DNA of 64,000 nt from Symbiodinium natans. Lineage: Eukaryota; Sar; Dinophyceae; Suessiales; Symbiodiniaceae. The position numbers and the translations under genes are program-made. Every line of letters starts with the position of its first letter. Positions within the stretch are counted from its first letter, which is position 1. The stretch lies in NCBI GenBank assembly GCA_905221605.1, contig CAJNDS010002855.1:137501-201500 (forward strand). The letters run 5' to 3'. This document shows positions 60,565 to 64,000 of this stretch, piece by piece. The notes beneath the pieces are model-generated. The model did no database searches, was not told where the DNA came from, and saw only the letters and a program-made list of their open reading frames with translations.

Positions 60565-60956
60565 CTCATAGCTCACGATTCTTCGGTGCAGGGTTTAGGG
60601 TTAGGGTTCAGGGTTTAGGGTTTAGGGTTCAGGGGTAGGGTTTAGGGTTTAGTGTTTTAGGGCTTAACCTGATAACTTTGCAAGTTTGCGGGTTTCGGGT
60701 TTTTGGTATTAGGGGCTCAAAGCAGTTTGAGGGGGACAGGAATTGAACCTTCTAAGGGTTCTTATAACTACTATTTGCTTAAGAACCCCCCCAATTTTAA
60801 AAAAATAAAAATAATCCCTGTATTACCCTTCATAAGGAAGAATATTTCTATTTTTTTCGGGGGGCTCTTAAGCAATTCGTAGATGAGGGTTTAGGGTTTG
60901 GGGTTTGGGGGTTGGGGTTTGGGGTTTTGGGGCTTGGGGAAGGTGGGAAACGTAAC

Positions 60957-61017
60957 CCTGAAAGCTCGTAGTACTTCGTGCTTCTGCTTCTCAGGTAGGG
61001 TGATAAATGGAGCGAGG
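60957..61017 (-). CDS. Exon, unidentified protein
   Basis: An excellent acceptor TATTCTTCCCCAG, donor TTTCAGG|GTTACGT. Phase 1/0, LAPFITLPEKQKHEVLRAFR. A GGGGGGCTCTTAAGCAA-type short palindrome lies next to it at 60766-60878. Confidence 0.6.
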
Positions 61018-61515
61018 CTGGGGAAGAATATAACATGTAAGGTTAGGCTTTAGGGTTTAGGGTTGCAGGTTGAGGGGTGCTTTAGGTTTTTGTTGCTGGC
61101 AACCCCCGCCCAAAAAGACGCACCATGGAGTCGCCAACATGTCTAAGTGAGCCGTACCCGTCGCTATATATGTACACAAACAAATTTATACAAAGCTTGC
61201 CTCCTATAGGTGCATGGACGCTTTGGGAATGTCTCCGTCCTAAACCCTACCTTGAACCCAGTAGGCCTTCCGTTTTTGGAAAGGCATCGGTTTATCATGC
61301 AAATACGCCCCTTCTTCTGAAATACACCCCTTTCTGGGAAATTCAGGTTTTCAGGAATTTAAGCCTTTTAGAGTTAGAGACTTGGGTGCAACAACAATTC
61401 ACATGAAGTACCCTCGGAATCCCTGGAGCATGGGCTATCACAATAAGAAACCCCCACCCATAGAAACAGCTCTAGAATCCAGCACACTAACTTCCGGCTA
61501 GCTCGTGTGAGTATG

Positions 61516-61791
61516 TTAACACTGGAAACAGACCTGCGCATCACACCTGTGTGTACATATGTTCTTTACATCGGCGTGCCAGGCTAGAGACTGCTGTTCA
61601 GCCTGGCCAATCTTGAACAGCTTTCGATGTCCACGCTGACACTTCAACGCAGGCAGGAGAACATCTTTGTTGTGGATTGCCTCCTTGGTAACCACAGCTG
61701 GGATGCTGGTATCCACTCCCTGGAAGATGGATCCAGTGTCCCGGATTCTCGTCCGAAGTTCCGGAACGGCATCCCAAGACTTCGCAAGCCC
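61516..61791 (-). CDS. Probable terminal exon, unidentified protein
   Basis: Acceptor GTGCCTTCGTTGCAG, 91 codons to TAA at 61516. It begins GLAKSWDAVPELRTRIRDTG, continues SIFQGVDTSIPAVVTKEAIH and KCQRGHRKLFKIGQAEQQSL, and ends NICTHRCDAQVCFQC, a Cys/His-rich tail. The same frame is open to 61845. A short Cys-rich frame just upstream (MCNFTIRLHKLKCSPVCGCE) may be the preceding exon with a GC donor at CTCAAG|GCCACT. No family recognised. The opposite strand is also open over this segment. Confidence 0.6.
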   Translation of the reverse strand, partial: GLAKSWDAVPELRTRIRDTGSIFQGVDTSIPAVVTKEAIHNKDVLLPALKCQRGHRKLFKIGQAEQQSLAWHADVKNICTHRCDAQVCFQC

Positions 61792-61979
61792 CTGCAACGA
61801 AGGCACCATGGCCACAGTGCCACAGTACAAATATTTGCAGCACACACTACAGTGGCCTTGAGCACTTCACACCCACACACGGGGCTGCATTTGAGTTTAT
61901 GCAGGCGTATGGTGAAATTGCACATTTCCGATCCAGAATGTTCAGTACTGCGTTCCTTTTCTGAAGTTTGAATGCGGAT

Positions 61980-62060
61980 TCTGCCGTTCTGAGGCCCGAA
62001 CCCGCTGATGGAGCTGGGACCACCGAAGAAAAAGCGCTACAAGGGCATGGAGCCAGGTGT
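61980..62060. other. Coding-like island, strand ambiguous
   Basis: Minus: acceptor CTTCGGTGGTCCCAG at 62014, reading LHQRVRASERQNPHSNFRKG. Plus: ATG at 62008 reading MELGPPKKKRYKGMEP with donor GAGCCAG|GTGTAC. Neighbours favour minus. Confidence 0.35.
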
Positions 62061-62527
62061 ACATTTCGGCTGATGTTCAGCTATGAAGGAACATCAGGCT
62101 AGTTCGAATCTCCACACCTCAAGAAATAGGCCCTTTTCACAGATACGCCCCTTTCCTCTGACATGTGGGTTTTGTGAGCACAATCTAGGTTTCTCGCAAG
62201 AGGCATGCTTTTTCGGGGGCCAAGGTAAACCCTAAACTCTGGCCCTAAACCCATCATCGGGCTACAACTAGCCTGAACCGTCAAGCAGGGTTTTGGGTTT
62301 TGGGGGAGTTCAGGAGCCCAGGCACTCGAGGTTGTAACTCTTCAAGTAGATTTCGAGGCAGGGTTTAGGGCCTGAAGGTTAGGGCTTAGTTCGGGATATT
62401 GCTAAAGAGGTGCACGGTGTTTTTGGGGTTTACCTCCCCAAACCCCGAACCTTAAACCCCCAAACCTTAAACCTTACACCCCAAAATCCCAAAACCCCGA
62501 ACCCGAACTCTAAACCCTAAACCCTAC

Positions 62528-62593
62528 TTGAGCCGAGCCACGATCTTGTTGTCCATTTTCAGTTCCAAGAAGTACCTCAAAACCAGTGAGAAG
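62528..62593 (-). CDS. Exon, unidentified protein
   Basis: Acceptor GAGTCTCTACAG. It reads FSLVLRYFLELKMDNKIVAR then L, phase 1/2, donor GGCTCAA|GTAGGGTTTAGGG. If that donor is not used, the frame ends at once in K-TAG, so this could be a terminal exon. Confidence 0.6.
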
Positions 62594-62719
62594 CTGTAGA
62601 GACTCTTTTGCGGTTTAGGGCTTAGGGTTTAAGTTACATCCTCCCTTCATATATGGGCCCTTATAAGGGTACCCCCGGCCCCCCCCCCCCCCCCCTCCCC
62701 CCCCCAAAAAAAAAAAATA

Positions 62720-62742
62720 AAAAAAAATATATATATATATAT
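62720..62742. repeat. Poly-A/(TA)n after poly-C
   Basis: A C run (62679-62705) is followed by an A-rich stretch and (TA)n. Non-coding; typical of the intron middles here. Confidence 0.9.
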
Positions 62743-62904
62743 CCATAAAACCGGAGGGCCCAGACTTCAGAACCCTTTAAGGAAGGCAAGGGGCCATCTT
62801 AAGGGACCATATAATAAGTTTTTTAAACCCTAAACCCTAAACCCTAAACCCTAAACCCTAAACCCTAAACCCTAAACCCTAAACCCTAAACCCTAAACCC
62901 TAAA

Positions 62905-62936
62905 CCCTGCGAAGCCCAAGCCCTAGAGTCGGGAGT
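62905..62936 (-). CDS. Short exon candidate
   Basis: Acceptor TCCGGAAGAAG, donor TCGCAGG|GTTTAGGG. It reads TPDSRAWASQ, phase 1/1. Confidence 0.4.
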
Positions 62937-63245
62937 CCTTCTTCCGGAGGGTTCTCAAGGTGTATTGAGGGTTCTTAAGCGCTTTAGGACTTCGTTTGGG
63001 GAGGGTTCTTAAGGACTTGTTTCAGGGTGGTTTAGGGCTTTAGGATTTTTTTCGGTCAAGGCATACAGGGTTTGGGGATTTGGGCGTCTTTGTTTCTAAG
63101 GGTTGTAGACCCCGCGCCCGAAGCAATGGCCCTGCAACCCGAAACACTACAGTGGGAGCCCAATGCGGGTTGAGGGTTTGGGATTTATGTGTACCTGAAA
63201 CCCTACAAGCCGCAAACCCTGAACCCTAAACCCTAAACCCCAAGC

Positions 63246-63309
63246 CCTTGTTTCCTGGGCAGCTGCAGGGAGTGCCAGGGTCTTCCGAACCCAGGGATTT
63301 GTTTTGCGG
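63246..63309 (-). CDS. Exon, Cys-containing protein
   Basis: Acceptor TAGGAACCTTCAG, GC donor AAACAAGG|GCTTGGGG. It reads PQNKSLGSEDPGTPCSCPGN then K, phase 0/1. Confidence 0.65.
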
Positions 63310-63678
63310 CTGAAGGTTCCTAATGTTTAGAGCTTGGTTTCGGGTTTAGGGTTTAGGGTCTAGGGTCTAGGGACTAGGGTTTGCGGCTATACCGAACTAA
63401 CCCTGGGGTCCTACACCTGGGGTCCGGTGGTTTTTGCTTGTGGTTTGGGGGCTTTCTCTTGCTGTGCTGACCATGGGGACCTGTGGACGGAGTTGAGGGT
63501 TTAGGGATTAGGGCTTTGAGAACCTCGTTTTGTGGGAGTCTTACGTAACCTACCAAAAAAGGCATGGGGTTCTTACCATATACTGGAAATAAACCTAGAC
63601 CCAAAACCCAAAACCCAAAACCCTAAACCCAAAACCCTAAACCCTAAACCCTGAACCCTAAACCCTAAATCCCTAAAC

Positions 63679-63755
63679 CCTAATAGACAGTATCGTGGAG
63701 GCGCTAGATGTACTAGGCTAAGCCCTCTGGCTGCAGCAATTGGAATCTCGAGAAG
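63679..63755 (-). CDS. Exon, unidentified protein
   Basis: Acceptor TTTGCTGTGGCAG, donor CTATTAGG|GTTTAGGG flush with the array. It reads LLEIPIAAARGLSLVHLAPP then RYCLL, phase 0/2. It follows 63881-63982 in phase. Confidence 0.6.
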
Positions 63756-63880
63756 CTGCCACAGCAAAGCTCGGGTTTAGGGTTTAGGGTTTAGGCTCCC
63801 TAGACCCTAAACCCTAAACCCTAAACCCTAAACCCTATGCCCTATGCACCCTGAGCCCTCAGCCCAAAAAGCTTAAACAC

Positions 63881-63982
63881 TGCGAGTTGCTTCTCATCCT
63901 CGAAGGTCCCGCCGTTCAGCGCGGCGCTGCAAGTTGTGGGTGTCACCTCCACGTGCCATGCGTGCTTGGCACAGCCCAAGCC
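63881..63982 (-). CDS. Exon of a Cys-rich surface-type protein
   Basis: Acceptor GAGGCTCTCTAG, donor CTCGCA|GTGTTTAAG. Thirty-four codons, phase 0/0: GLGCAKHAWHVEVTPTTCSA then ALNGGTFEDEKQLA. Earlier exons of this gene lie outside the window. Confidence 0.65.
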
Positions 63983-64000
63983 CTAGAGAGCCTCATACCG

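Larger units (their letters stand above)
1..64000. repeat. Interspersed telomere-like CCCTAAA/TTTAGGG arrays
   Basis: Perfect and degenerate 7-mer arrays recur through the whole window in both orientations. Clean C-strand arrays include 1173-1252, 1836-1922, 5905-5968, 7620-7706, 8515-8595, 23514-23603, 32878-32972, 38319-38412, 45865-45960 and 62823-62907. Clean G-strand arrays include 582-671, 2035-2131, 2828-2898, 12776-12832, 23719-23840, 29183-29313, 29425-29496, 42209-42365 and 55361-55461. Most follow the order C-array, short coding island, G-array, so they sit inside introns. The unit is the Arabidopsis-type telomere repeat, also found in dinoflagellates. No terminal array with a chromosome end is visible. 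Confidence 0.95.

Noticed and set aside
1-64000. CRISPR array
   Set aside because: The short repeats have no regular unique spacers; they are tandem telomere-like units, and the genome is eukaryotic.

Overview
The window looks like nuclear DNA of a dinoflagellate or a close alveolate relative. Three things point there: hundreds of CCCTAAA/TTTAGGG units, many very short exons with GT or GC splice donors that nearly all read on the minus strand, and an LTR retroelement whose gag carries a CCCH finger, a CCHC knuckle and a DSGATH protease. The species is not identified. Every gene call here was made by eye.

Main pattern. The telomere-like arrays occur in both orientations, and their order is not random. 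Short GC-rich islands of 25-180 bases lie between a CCCTAAA array on their left and a TTTAGGG array on their right. Read on the minus strand, these islands behave as exons: polypyrimidine-AG, an open frame, then a donor often formed by the array itself (|GTTTAGGG). Each intron therefore begins with TTTAGGG units and ends with CCCTAAA units, making it a long inverted repeat. In the exon entries, 'phase x/y' gives the bases that complete the previous codon and the bases left over at the end. Where adjacent exons could be compared, the phases often chain correctly, for example 7047 to 2769, 10707 to 9488, 32216 to 30069, 37235 to 36715, and 58810 to 56734. Some islands are open in more than one frame or on both strands, so single-exon calls are moderate.

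Layout. 1-46.3 kb holds minus-strand exons of unidentified large genes, with arrays, short palindromic transposon-like elements, a TTCAT satellite (3.24-3.83 kb), a 1.2-kb homopyrimidine tract (14.58-15.83 kb) and a tRNA-Cys-like remnant (13.33 kb). 46,282-52,806 is a plus-strand LTR retrotransposon inserted into a CCCTAAA array, with a 5-bp target duplication and LTRs differing at one base in 294. It has gag and protease, no visible integrase or reverse transcriptase, a multi-pass membrane ORF and a rearranged duplicate 3' end. 52.8-55.8 kb holds more minus-strand exons. 56,734-58,810 is an almost complete six-exon CDC123/D123-like gene on the minus strand, the only host gene whose family I recognise; one of its introns is exactly a member of a short palindromic element family. 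59-64 kb holds exons of at least one Cys-rich protein and a probable terminal exon at 61,516-61,791.

No bacterial-type operons, rRNA genes or CRISPR arrays are present.
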